A stretch of DNA of 64,000 nucleotides from Polyangium jinanense (lineage in GTDB: Bacteria; Myxococcota; Polyangia; Polyangiales; Polyangiaceae). A program made the position numbers and the translations under genes. The stretch spans positions 1 through 64,000 of the forward strand of contig NZ_JAGTJJ010000059.1 in assembly GCF_028435365.1 (NCBI RefSeq), read 5' to 3'. How positions within the stretch are numbered: position 1 is the stretch's first letter; each line of letters opens with the position of its first letter. This document shows positions 1 through 8,120 of this stretch, piece by piece. The notes beneath the pieces are model-generated. The model saw only the letters and a list, made by a program, of their open reading frames with translations, ran no database searches and was not told the DNA's origin.

Positions 1-207
1 GAGGCGCTCGTGCTGGCGACGTACGGGCTCTTCCGGCTCAAGCGATTCCTCTTGAGGATCGGCCCGCGCATCCGTGCGGTCGTGGTGCCTTACCTGGAAG
101 GCCGTTCGATCCGGGAGATCGCCGAAGTGCTCGGCATCAAAACGAAGACCGCCTACGCCCGCATCTCCCTCGCCCGACGGCACCTGCAAACGCTCGCGCT
201 CGCCTGA
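1..207 (+). CDS. Sigma-70 region 4-like protein, C-terminal part (truncated by window edge)
   Basis: The reading frame is open from base 1 and stops at 205-207, so only the last 68 residues are visible. The segment from about residue 22 to 64 reads as a sigma-70 region 4 helix-turn-helix: a stretch ending in YLEGRSIREIAEVLGIK, then TAYARISLARRHL as recognition helix. This is the usual C-terminus of an ECF-type sigma factor that contacts the -35 element. Because regions 2 and 3 are outside the window, another HTH regulator cannot be excluded. A hexamer microsatellite starts only 7 bases after the stop. Confidence 0.55.
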   Translation, partial: EALVLATYGLFRLKRFLLRIGPRIRAVVVPYLEGRSIREIAEVLGIKTKTAYARISLARRHLQTLALA

Positions 208-214
208 TCCGCCT

Positions 215-280
215 GCGTTTGCGTTTGCGTTTGCGTTTGCGTTTGCGTTTGCGTTTGCGTTTGCGTTTGCGTTTGCGTTT
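215..280 (+). repeat. Hexanucleotide microsatellite, 11 perfect GCGTTT units
   Basis: Eleven uninterrupted copies of GCGTTT occupy 66 bases directly after the sigma-like gene. They are followed to about 335 by a degenerate pyrimidine-rich hexamer series (GCCTCC, GCTTCC and similar). The array lies between a stop codon and the GH5 start at 400, so it is non-coding here. Perfect copies imply recent slippage. Confidence 0.95.
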
Positions 281-399
281 GCGCCTCCGCTTCCGCTTCC
301 GCCTCCGCACGCGCCTCCGCCCCCGCCTCCGCCTCAGTTCAGCGGTGTGTCTTGCAGCCTGCCACTGATCAGGGCAGCGTGGCGGTCGGAGGCGATTCG

Positions 400-1527
400 A
401 TGCGCGCGCTGTGGCACACGCTGTCGTGGATTCCCCTGGTTTCCGGCTGCATCCCGCGGGGCTCGGCCCGGGACATCGCGCCGAACCCCGCCGGCGTCGC
501 GCAGTCCGCGCCGTTCGAGGGCTTCCGGCGCGGCATCAACCTGGGCAACGCCCTCGACGCGCCGAACGAGGGCGCGTGGGGGGTGACGCTCGACGAGCGC
601 CATTTCGAGATGGCGGCCGCTGCGGGCCTGGATCACGTCCGGCTGCCGGTGCGCTTCAGCGCGCACGCCCAGGCGAGCGCGCCGTTTACCGTGGACGCGG
701 CGTTCTTGGAGCGCGTCGACTGGGCGCTCGATCGGGCGGCGGCGCGGGGTCTGTCGGTGATCCTCGATTTCCACCACTACGAGGAGCTGATGAAGGAACC
801 GGCCGCGCACACATCGCGGTTCCTGGGGATCTGGACGCAGCTCGCCGAGCGCTACGCGAGTCGCCCCCCCAGCGTGGTTTTCGAGCTGCTCAACGAGCCC
901 AACGGAAACTTGAACGCCAACATCGTCAACGAGATCTCCAACAAGGCCATCGCCATCATCCGCGCGAAAAATCCCACGCGGCGGATCATCGTCGACGGGT
1001 ACTTCTGGGCCTCGGCCGATTGGCTGGACGAGCTCACGCTGCCCAAGGACGACCCCAACCTGATCCCCACGTTCCACATGTACCAGCCCATTCTCTTCAC
1101 GCACCAGGGCGCGCCGTGGATGGCCCCGGAATACGGCACGACCGGGATCGTCTTCCCCGGCCCGCCGGCAGCGCCGCTCACGCCCGTCGAGGCCGCGCAG
1201 CGGGTGGGCTGGGTGAACGATTGGTTCAGCCGCTACAACACGCAGCCCCTGTCGCAGAACCCAAACGGGCCGGCTGGTGTGCGGGCCGAGTTCGAGAAGG
1301 TGGACCGCTACATCCAGGCCACCGGGCGCCGGGTGTACATGGGCGAATTCGGCTGCATCGACAATGCCGATCAGCAATCGCGCGCGACCTATGTGCGCCT
1401 GGTCCGGCGCGAGGCCGAGCTGCGCGGTATTGCCTGGGCGTACTGGGACGACGGGGGCACCATGAAGGCGATGGACGTGAAGACCGGGAACTGGGTCACG
1501 TACCTGCAGGATGCGCTCTTGCGCTGA
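400..1527 (+). CDS. Glycoside hydrolase family 5 (cellulase-like) lipoprotein
   Basis: 375 residues. The ATG at 400 has a GGAGG at 388-392 and gives a short lipoprotein signal ending in the lipobox LVSGC (Cys17), so an extracytoplasmic, lipid-anchored enzyme is expected. A start at 352 is also open but has no leader logic. The mature part shows GH5 signatures: RRGINLGNALD near the start, DHVRLPVRFS, the acid/base glutamate in FELLNEPNG and the nucleophile glutamate in VYMGEFGC. GH5 enzymes hydrolyse beta-1,4 glucans or related glycans with retention. The exact substrate (cellulose, mannan, xyloglucan) cannot be read from the sequence. It stands alone, 173 bases before a P450 gene. Confidence 0.9.
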   Translation: MRALWHTLSWIPLVSGCIPRGSARDIAPNPAGVAQSAPFEGFRRGINLGNALDAPNEGAWGVTLDERHFEMAAAAGLDHVRLPVRFSAHAQASAPFTVDAAFLERVDWALDRAAARGLSVILDFHHYEELMKEPAAHTSRFLGIWTQLAERYASRPPSVVFELLNEPNGNLNANIVNEISNKAIAIIRAKNPTRRIIVDGYFWASADWLDELTLPKDDPNLIPTFHMYQPILFTHQGAPWMAPEYGTTGIVFPGPPAAPLTPVEAAQRVGWVNDWFSRYNTQPLSQNPNGPAGVRAEFEKVDRYIQATGRRVYMGEFGCIDNADQQSRATYVRLVRREAELRGIAWAYWDDGGTMKAMDVKTGNWVTYLQDALLR

Positions 1528-1700
1528 CCCTTGCCCGGGAAGGCCTGCACCGAAAGGGGGTCGGTTCGGGCACGCGGGTGCGGACGGAATCGGACGCGCG
1601 CCGATATGCGATTCGCGCGTACGCCGTGCTCGCTTATCATGGTACGAGCCCCGTTCGCCGCGTCGCACTCTCCAGGACTGACCCCTCGCCAAGGAGCCTC

Positions 1701-2885
1701 ATGGCACGCTTGAACCTGTTCGACCCCGAGTTCCGCAAGGACCCGTATCCGTACTTCGCCGAGCTGCGCCGGTCGGCACCGGTGACGCAGGTCGATCCCG
1801 GCGGGATGTGGGCCGTGAGCCGCTACGACGACATCGTGGAGATCTTCAAGCAACCCACGCGCTTCTCGTCCTATGGCCAGCGCGCCGCGGCCATTCAGCC
1901 ATGGATCGAGCGTAACCCGCTGGCCGACTCCATCGCCATGATGGACCCTCCGCAGCACGGCAAGTACCGCGCGTTCGCCACCGACGCCTTCAAGGTACGC
2001 GTCCTCCCGCGCATCGAGCCGCTGGCCCGCGCCGTTGCCCGTGATTTCGTCGTCCGTGCCCGCAAGGGCGGCGAGATCGACGTGTGCGACGACATCGCCT
2101 CGGCTATGCCCATGGGCGTCATCGCTAACCTCCTCGGCATCGAGAGCGCGCACCGCCAGCGCATCCGCGCATGGAACGACGATATCATCGCCATCAATCC
2201 CGGTACGCCACCCGAGGCCCAGCCGCGCATCCGCGCGTCCATCGCGGAGCAGGAGCGCTACCTGCTGGAGGTGATCGAGGAGCGGCGGCGCGCGCGGCGC
2301 GATGATCTGGTGAGCGACCTGCTCGACGCCCAGATCGAGGGGCACCACCTCACCGACGACGAGATCCTGAGCTCCCTCTTCGTCATCATCGTCGCGGGCT
2401 ACGAGACCTCGTCCCACATGCTCACCTGCGCGCTGCGCATCCTCGCCACATACCCCTCGCTGCTCGACCGCCTGCGCGCCAATCCCACCGAGATCCCAAA
2501 CTTCATCGAGGAGCTTTTGCGCTTCGAGTCGCCGGTGCAAATGGCGGTGCGCCTGTCGGTGGCGGAGGAGGAAATCGCCGGGGTACGCGTCCCCGCAGGC
2601 GCAATTCTGCTGTTGCTCGTGGCCTCGGCCTGTCGCGACGAGCGCTACTTCGAGGACCCGGACCGCTTCGACATAGACCGCAAGCAGCGCGCGAGCATCT
2701 CCTTCGGCCACGGCATCCACTTCTGTCTCGGAGCCGCGCTGGCACGGGCCGAGGCGCGCTTCGCGCTCGAGGAGATCCTGCCGCACATCCGCGGCGTGCA
2801 CGTCACGCGCGAACCCACCTGGAACATGTCGCTGACCGCGCGCGGTCCGCTCACTTGCTGGATGAAGTTCGACCCGGCCCCCTGA
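1701..2885 (+). CDS. Cytochrome P450 (soluble bacterial class)
   Basis: 394 residues. The start is fixed by AAGGAG four bases before ATG 1701. Visible P450 landmarks are the I-helix oxygen-binding motif AGYETS (232-237), the K-helix ExxR (Glu271-Arg274) and the heme loop FGHGIHFCLG with the thiolate ligand Cys342. Length and the FGxGxHxCLG form match bacterial class I P450s that need separate ferredoxin and reductase partners. None is encoded nearby. The substrate is unknown. A much longer frame runs through it from 411, but the upstream part is antisense-like noise over the GH5 gene. Confidence 0.95.
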   Translation: MARLNLFDPEFRKDPYPYFAELRRSAPVTQVDPGGMWAVSRYDDIVEIFKQPTRFSSYGQRAAAIQPWIERNPLADSIAMMDPPQHGKYRAFATDAFKVRVLPRIEPLARAVARDFVVRARKGGEIDVCDDIASAMPMGVIANLLGIESAHRQRIRAWNDDIIAINPGTPPEAQPRIRASIAEQERYLLEVIEERRRARRDDLVSDLLDAQIEGHHLTDDEILSSLFVIIVAGYETSSHMLTCALRILATYPSLLDRLRANPTEIPNFIEELLRFESPVQMAVRLSVAEEEIAGVRVPAGAILLLLVASACRDERYFEDPDRFDIDRKQRASISFGHGIHFCLGAALARAEARFALEEILPHIRGVHVTREPTWNMSLTARGPLTCWMKFDPAP

Positions 2886-3064
2886 GCATGGGTCTCTTGT
2901 TGAGGCCGCCGCGCCGGGGCGAAGCCCTCCGATCCCGGGAGGGTGCGAGATCAGCCGAGATCAGGGGACGTGTGGCACCGGGGTTCTGCAGGATGCTGGT
3001 CACCGGTGGTTGCCGCTTGCTCGCCGAAGCGCGGAGCGGGCCCCTGCGGAAGGAAGGCTACACA

Positions 3065-3403
3065 ATGTTCTAGCACGCTCTGGTTGGGCTGATGATCGCT
3101 TCCGCGTCCCTCGCGGGCTGTGCCGTGGGGGGCGACGAGATCGAGGAGGCCGAACTCGCGTTCGAAGGCCTCGATGACAGCGACGGGCGCGAGCTCGAGG
3201 GCGGCGACCAGATCGCGCTCGAGGGCGCCGGAGAGGCGCCGGACCCGCTCGACCGTGGGCGCGCCTGCACCCAGGCGGAGTGGAACATCGCCGAGCACCA
3301 CGCGTGGGTGAACCACGGCGCGCCTGCGGCCTCGGCGATCACGTTCGTCACGAGCTGCACCGTCAGCAACGGCTGGATCGTCTACACCTACACTTACCCC
3401 TGA
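3065..3403 (+). pseudogene. Small acidic lipoprotein with in-frame TAG at codon 3
   Basis: A good ribosome site (GGAAGGAAGG about 9 bases upstream) precedes ATG 3065. The frame reads M-F-stop-HALVGLMIASASLAGC, so only the third codon (TAG 3071-3073) interrupts what would be a normal lipoprotein signal and lipobox (LAGC). The mature part is about 93 residues, acidic at first, then ACTQAEWNIAEHHAWVN and two cysteines, ending TYTYP. Translation could restart at ATG 3092, but that would lack the positively charged n-region of a signal peptide. I do not recognise the family. A recent nonsense mutation, suppression or a sequencing error are all possible. Confidence 0.6.
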
Positions 3404-3617
3404 TCGGTACGCCGGCACCGAACGCGGCAGGGCGTTGTCGCGAGCGCGACCCCTCCCCCCGCGTCGCGCAATCCGGTTCGTAAAGTCTGGCGTTGCGCCA
3501 GAAAAGGTCGCGGATACTCCCCCGCGTCACTTCCGCTGACCTTGCGCGCGCCGAACCCGCCCGCGCTCTTCCTGGGTCGAGAGAAGGAGCGGGAGGTATG
3601 TCTCACGCCGTCGGCGT

Positions 3618-3791
3618 CATGGGTCGAGACGTCAGCGCTGCTGTCTTGGCCGGCAGGGTCGTCGTTGGTCTTGACCTGGCCTGTTCGATGAACTGCGCGT
3701 TGCGCAGTTCATCGACCCCGGGTCCAGCGCTTGCGCTGGTCCGGGTCCAGGGGCGGATAGCCCCGGTGGGGCCTGGGGCAACGCCCCAGCT
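3618..3791. repeat. Nested-palindrome intergenic element, copy R1 (half element)
   Basis: This copy has the centre and one arm of the repeated element described at 9986-10303. The first hairpin is CGATGAACTGCGC, loop GTT, then its complement (3686-3714). Hairpins around CCAGCGC/GCGCTGG, GGGGC/GCCCC and CTGGGGC/GCCCCAG follow. It occupies part of the 503-base gap between the interrupted lipoprotein gene and the FAD monooxygenase. The remaining 215 bases before it show nothing I can name. Confidence 0.85.
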
Positions 3792-3906
3792 CAGCGCCTC
3801 CCAGATGAGACCAATGGGGCCCTCCAGCCGACCCCAATCCAGGCCGATTTCCGCCCCAACCCATGCTCTGCCGGCGGGCGCCGTCGATGGCTAGAGTCAA
3901 AACATC

Positions 3907-5124
3907 ATGACGACTTCAGCAACCCATGGGCGCCGCGTTTTGATCGTTGGACTTGGCATTGCCGGCATCGCCACGGCCCTGCGGCTGCACCGCGCTGGCT
4001 GGGAGCCTGTGATCATCGAGCGTGCACCCGAGCGCCGCAAAGGCGGCTACTTCATTGGCCTCTTCGGCACGGGCCAGGCGTCCGCCAAGCGGCTCGGCGT
4101 GCTGGAGGCGATGGGCAACCGCAATCACCCGCAAAGCAAGACGTTCGAGGTCGACCGGGCCAATCGTCGTCGCAAGGGCATGGCCTTCGCCGACGTGCCC
4201 GGCGCGCCGCGCATGCTGCTGCGCGGCGATGTCGAGAATGCGCTCTTCGACGCGCTGCCGGAGCAGGCGGAGATCCGCTTCTCGACGGTCCCCACCAGGA
4301 TCGAGCAGGGAGAGCGCGGCGCCGAGGTCACGATGACCCACACGAAGACCGGCGCGACGGTGACCGAGCGTTTCGACCTCGTGGTGGGCGCCGATGGAAT
4401 GCGCTCGACCGTCCGGAAGCTCGTCTTCGGCCTGCACGAAGACTACCTCTACCCGCTGAACTACATGATCGGGGCAGCCATCCTCAGCAAACCCGTCCGC
4501 GGCTACAACCTGCATGATGGGCTGGTCCTGGCCGAGGCCGGGCGGTCGGCGTGGGTCTTCCCCTTCGCGGACCACAACCCCGGCGTGCTCTTCTCCTACC
4601 GCGTGGACGACGTCGATGCGCAGTTCCGAAGGCCCCCCATCGAGTCGCTGCGCAAGGCGTACGGACCGGAACCGGCAGGGCCCGTGCTGAGGCAGCTCCT
4701 CGACGATTTCGCGGCCGCAGACGAGTACCTGTTCGACTCGGTCAACCAGGTTCGCATGAATTGCTGGCACAAGGGGCGGGTCGTGCTGGTCGGCGATGCC
4801 GCGTGGTGCTTGACGCTGTATTCAGGAATGGGCGCTTCGACCGGCCTGGCCGGGAGTGAGCTCCTTGGCAACATGCTGGAGAAATACCCTGACGACGTGG
4901 GACGCGCGCTCGTCGCCTGGGAGGAGAAGCTGCGCCCGTTCATCACGGAGCTGCAGGCCGACGGGGTGAAAATGAGGGCGTTCTTCACCCCGTCCGGGGA
5001 AGCTCAGCGGATCCTGCGCTCCGCGTTCCTCCGCCTCGCCAGCTCGCCCGTCACGCGCCCGATCTTCGAAAGGTTGACCATCAAGGACAAGCTGAAGACG
5101 CGCGACATCGTCGTGCAGGCATGA
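3907..5124 (+). CDS. FAD-dependent monooxygenase (PHBH/UbiH-like fold)
   Basis: 405 residues. The N-terminus has the dinucleotide-binding GxGxxG in VLIVGLGIAGIATALRL followed by an acidic end at strand 2 (IIERAP). The second FAD/NADPH motif is DLVVGADGMRSTVR and the third (GD motif) is GRVVLVGDAAW. Together these define group A flavoprotein hydroxylases, which use NAD(P)H and O2 to hydroxylate or epoxidise small aromatics, polyketides and similar compounds. The substrate cannot be deduced. There is no clear Shine-Dalgarno before the ATG, but the GxGxxG lies so close that the start must be near. It stands alone, with element R1 upstream and a thiaminase-like gene downstream. Confidence 0.92.
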   Translation: MTTSATHGRRVLIVGLGIAGIATALRLHRAGWEPVIIERAPERRKGGYFIGLFGTGQASAKRLGVLEAMGNRNHPQSKTFEVDRANRRRKGMAFADVPGAPRMLLRGDVENALFDALPEQAEIRFSTVPTRIEQGERGAEVTMTHTKTGATVTERFDLVVGADGMRSTVRKLVFGLHEDYLYPLNYMIGAAILSKPVRGYNLHDGLVLAEAGRSAWVFPFADHNPGVLFSYRVDDVDAQFRRPPIESLRKAYGPEPAGPVLRQLLDDFAAADEYLFDSVNQVRMNCWHKGRVVLVGDAAWCLTLYSGMGASTGLAGSELLGNMLEKYPDDVGRALVAWEEKLRPFITELQADGVKMRAFFTPSGEAQRILRSAFLRLASSPVTRPIFERLTIKDKLKTRDIVVQA

Positions 5125-5325
5125 TGTGTGGTCCCGAAGGGTTCTGGTTTGTCTTGCAGATTGGGGCCGTGTCGTGAGATCCATACTTCCGTGGGCCTGG
5201 GTGATGGCGGGAGCTTCTGGTCAACGAGCCACGTTCGCGCCGCGGGGGGGCGAGCCGTAGCGCCGATCCGCAGCGCAGTGGCCCTTATTCGAGACCGACG
5301 GAAACTGAGAGACGGGAGAGACGCC

Positions 5326-6612
5326 ATGCCATCAACCATCATCCGTTGCACTGCCCTGACAGCCGCCTTCGTGCTCCTTCTCGGATGTGCGCCCACGGTT
5401 CCCCCCGCTCCCGACGCCCCGGCGGCGACCCCAGCCGCGTCAACGAATGCGAAGGCAGACTGTGCCCCTGCTCCTCGACGTACGTTGACCGTCGCCCTCT
5501 ACCCCTTCCTGCCTGATTACCAGAGCCTCTTTTACGATATCGAACACAGCTTCGAGCGCGACCACCCCGACGTCGACCTGCAGATCATCGACCTTTCTGC
5601 CAATTACTACAACGAGGACGAGCCCCAGGCGATCACGAATACCAACGCACAAGTCTACGAGCTCGACGGCGTCTTCTTGGCGGACTTCATAGACCAGAAG
5701 CGGATCCAGGCGCTCCCAAAGGAATTGGTGCCCCCCGCGAACACCATGGTTCAGGTGGCGGAGGACTCCGCGAAAGTCAAGAATGAGTGGTGGGGCTTGC
5801 CCCATTGGGCCTGCACGAACTACATCTTCTATCGATCGGGTGACCCGCTCGGAAGCGCAGGCACGCTAAAAGATGTCGAGTCGCTGATAGGAGTCAAGCA
5901 TTCGCCGGATCAAGGACTCCTGGTCGACGCGAAGGGCAAGTCGACCCTGGGAGAACTGTACCTCGATGCCACGCTCGATGAGCTCGGGGACCTGTCCGCT
6001 GCAGAACCGTATCTGCTTGACACAAACCTTCTCGGCGGCGCGACCGCAAATCTTCAGAGAGCCATAACTCTCTGCGACACAGGCATGTGCCGCGATTCCG
6101 ATTATCACGAGGCAACCAGCTTTTACGCGCGACAATTCGCGAGAAAGCGTGGTCGAGCACTCGTGGGATACTCCGAGCGTCTGTACTACATCGCGTTGGA
6201 GCAACACGAATCCTGTCGAAAAGGTGAATGTCTCGACCTCGAGGACATCGAGATGAAGCCGCTTCCGCTTTCCGACAAGGGTTCGCATCCCTTTGCGTGG
6301 GTAGACATGCTGACCATCTCGACGACCTGCGACGAGAAGTGCTTGCCCGATGCCACCGCGTTCATCGCTCATGTCACGAGCTCCGCGGAAGTCAAACGCT
6401 CGCTCTTGCCGGCTCGCTACGGAGCGCCCCCGCGGTATCTGCTCCCTGCCCGAACCGATCTGTATACGGACAAGGATGTTCTTGTCGCGGCGCCGCTCTA
6501 CAGCAAGCTACGGCCCGCACTTTCAGGCGCCATTCCCGTGCGAGGACGGAAGCTCAATGCACGCCTGCGCGCCATCGGAAAGAAACTCGACAAGGAAATC
6601 CTCAAGCCGTGA
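5326..6612 (+). CDS. Thiaminase I-like (thiamine pyridinylase) lipoprotein
   Basis: 428 residues. ATG 5326 follows GGGAG and encodes a signal ending LLLGC (Cys21), then an Ala/Pro-rich linker. The mature protein starts RRTLTVALYPFLPDYQ, as thiaminase I does, and shares the periplasmic-binding-protein-like fold of that family. Two landmarks match thiaminase I active-site regions: WGLPHWACTNYIFYR with candidate nucleophile Cys163, and VGYSERLYYI with candidate base Glu284, 121 residues apart. Family knowledge: thiaminase I replaces the thiazole of thiamine by a nucleophile. The stop overlaps the GTG of the next gene. A plain solute-binding lipoprotein is the main alternative, but the Cys and Glu motifs favour thiaminase. 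Confidence 0.72.
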   Translation: MPSTIIRCTALTAAFVLLLGCAPTVPPAPDAPAATPAASTNAKADCAPAPRRTLTVALYPFLPDYQSLFYDIEHSFERDHPDVDLQIIDLSANYYNEDEPQAITNTNAQVYELDGVFLADFIDQKRIQALPKELVPPANTMVQVAEDSAKVKNEWWGLPHWACTNYIFYRSGDPLGSAGTLKDVESLIGVKHSPDQGLLVDAKGKSTLGELYLDATLDELGDLSAAEPYLLDTNLLGGATANLQRAITLCDTGMCRDSDYHEATSFYARQFARKRGRALVGYSERLYYIALEQHESCRKGECLDLEDIEMKPLPLSDKGSHPFAWVDMLTISTTCDEKCLPDATAFIAHVTSSAEVKRSLLPARYGAPPRYLLPARTDLYTDKDVLVAAPLYSKLRPALSGAIPVRGRKLNARLRAIGKKLDKEILKP

Positions 6613-7394
6613 AGTCACGGAGCTCTGTCCCGGTGCCCTCGGATCTCGTCTACTTCACCGAGCGCGGATCAGGACCGCCCCTCCTGCTCATACATGGGTT
6701 GATGATCACGGGGGAGATGTTCGAGCCGGTCATCGAACATCTCGCAGCCCGGCATCGCGTGATCGTTCCAGACCTGCGCGGCCACGGGCGGAGCCGGGGA
6801 CTTGCGCCGCCGTATACGACGGCACAGCTTGCATCTGACCTGTCGCGCCTGCTCGACCATCTGGGCATCGACTCTACCGCGGTGCTCGGCTATTCGCAGG
6901 GCGGTGCAATTGCGCAACAACTGGTCCTCGACCACCCCCGTCGATGCGACCACCTCGTGCTCGCATGCACCTACGCCTTCAACATGGCGACATTGCGCGA
7001 GAGGATCGAAGGCCACATCGTGCCGTTTCTCATCCACGCCCTTGGCATGAGGCGGTTTGCGAAGCTCGTCCTCGCACAAGGATTGAAGCAGCTTGCCAAG
7101 GAGCGTGCCGACTGGGTTATCGACCTCATCGCGAACCAGGACGACAAGATGATGGTGTCCGCGTGGAGGGAGGCGATGGCGTTCGACAGCAGGCGCCGTC
7201 TGGCCCAGATCCGATGTCCGACGCTCGTCATCGCCGCCTCGAACGATGACGCGGTCCCGATCCACCACGCGAAGATGCTCCACGACGGAATCCCCGGGTC
7301 TCGGCTCGTCATGATCGATGGCGCTGGCCACGCGCTCATCTGGACGCATCCCGACGAGCTTGTGCGGGTGACGGGCGAATTCCTCGGGGGCTGA
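6609..7394 (+). CDS. Alpha/beta hydrolase, translationally coupled to the thiaminase-like gene
   Basis: 261 residues from GTG 6609, which overlaps the upstream TGA by four bases (GTGA), so the two are probably co-translated. Motifs of the alpha/beta hydrolase fold are all present: LLLIHG oxyanion region, nucleophile elbow GYSQGG (Ser96), the acid in ASNDDAVPI and the histidine in DGAGHALI. The protein has no signal peptide and should be cytoplasmic. A substrate cannot be assigned. The coupling raises the possibility that it acts on a product of the thiaminase-like lipoprotein, but the compartments differ, so this is only a guess. Confidence 0.88.
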   Translation: MKSRSSVPVPSDLVYFTERGSGPPLLLIHGLMITGEMFEPVIEHLAARHRVIVPDLRGHGRSRGLAPPYTTAQLASDLSRLLDHLGIDSTAVLGYSQGGAIAQQLVLDHPRRCDHLVLACTYAFNMATLRERIEGHIVPFLIHALGMRRFAKLVLAQGLKQLAKERADWVIDLIANQDDKMMVSAWREAMAFDSRRRLAQIRCPTLVIAASNDDAVPIHHAKMLHDGIPGSRLVMIDGAGHALIWTHPDELVRVTGEFLGG

Positions 7395-7456
7395 TTTCAT
7401 GAATGGAATGAGGTACTCGCCGGAGAATGACGGTTCCTGAAAGGGCAAAGGCCGCC

Positions 7457-7672
7457 GCGCCGGGGCGCTGCCCCGGGCCCCGCGGGGGCTGTTCGCCCCT
7501 CGACCCGAACCAGGGCAAGCCCTGGACCTTTTGGGGAAGAACTGCGCGATGCGCAGTTCTTCCCACAGGCCGCAGGCAAGACCAGGAAGGTGCGTTCCAC
7601 GCTGGCGACGGGCACGTTGCCAGTTGAATCGTCAACGCCGCGGTTTTGGTGGGCAGGGTCGTCGTTGGTCTT
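7457..7672. repeat. Nested-palindrome intergenic element, copy R2 (left arm and centre)
   Basis: Starts CGCCGGGGCGCTGCCCCGG, then the GGGGC/GCCCC and CCAGGGC/GCCCTGG hairpins, then the hairpin GGAAGAACTGCGC, loop GAT, complement (about 7534-7562), and the centre with GGCAAGACCAGG and GTCGTCGTTGGTCTTT. The second arm is missing, and a 21-bp tandem array begins 15 bases later. It begins about 60 bases after the hydrolase stop. Confidence 0.88.
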
Positions 7673-7686
7673 TGAACCTCCTGCCG

Positions 7687-8005
7687 GAGGTCGAGTGACC
7701 TCCGATCGGAGGTCGAGTGACCTCCGATCGGAGGCCCTCCATCTCCGCCAGGCGATCGTCCACCTCACCCCGGAAATCGCCCACGTCCGCCCCGACGTCA
7801 CCCACCTCCGCCCGTGGGTGCGAAAACCTCCGGCAGGAGCTAGCCCCTCTCCGCCGGGAGGTGGCCCCTCTCCACCAGGACGTCGTTCCTCATCTGGGAG
7901 GACCTCACCCGCTTCCGGCAGGACGCCGCCCACCTCCAGCAGGAGTTCATGGATGCCCGGAAGGACGTCCCCCGCCTCCGCCAGGAGATCGCCAACCTTC
8001 GCCAG
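7687..8005 (+). repeat. 21-bp tandem array (15 units) encoding frameshifted heptads
   Basis: Fifteen consecutive units, eleven of exactly 21 bp and four of 22 bp (units starting 7687, 7709, 7815 and 7879). A typical unit is GACGTCCCCCGCCTCCGCCAG. Read on the + strand each unit gives a heptad such as DVPRLRQ, EIANLRQ or EVAPLHQ, a coiled-coil pattern. Every 22-bp unit moves the reading frame by one, so the heptads appear in frame 3 (from 7731), frame 1 (from 7837) and frame 2 (from 7901). The tract is thus either a broken coiled-coil gene or a minisatellite. The rest of the gap up to the next start (8006-8120) shows only a ribosome site. Confidence 0.85.
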
Positions 8006-8120
8006 GAGGGTCACGGCTCACTCGCCCGTCCCACTTCTCCTTATTTTGTTGCCACGACACGCACGTTCACATACGGTGCAAACACACCGCATCCGACGGG
8101 GACACACCCCAGGAGGAATC

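Noticed and set aside
411..2885. An 824-residue frame covering GH5 and P450 as if a fusion.
   Set aside because: The first half is an off-frame reading of the GH5 gene rich in Arg/Ala; AAGGAG at 1691-1696 and a separate ATG at 1701 define the P450.
3493..3894. A 133-residue ORF across element R1.
   Set aside because: It is composed of the palindromic element; equivalent frames appear in every copy and lack a ribosome site.
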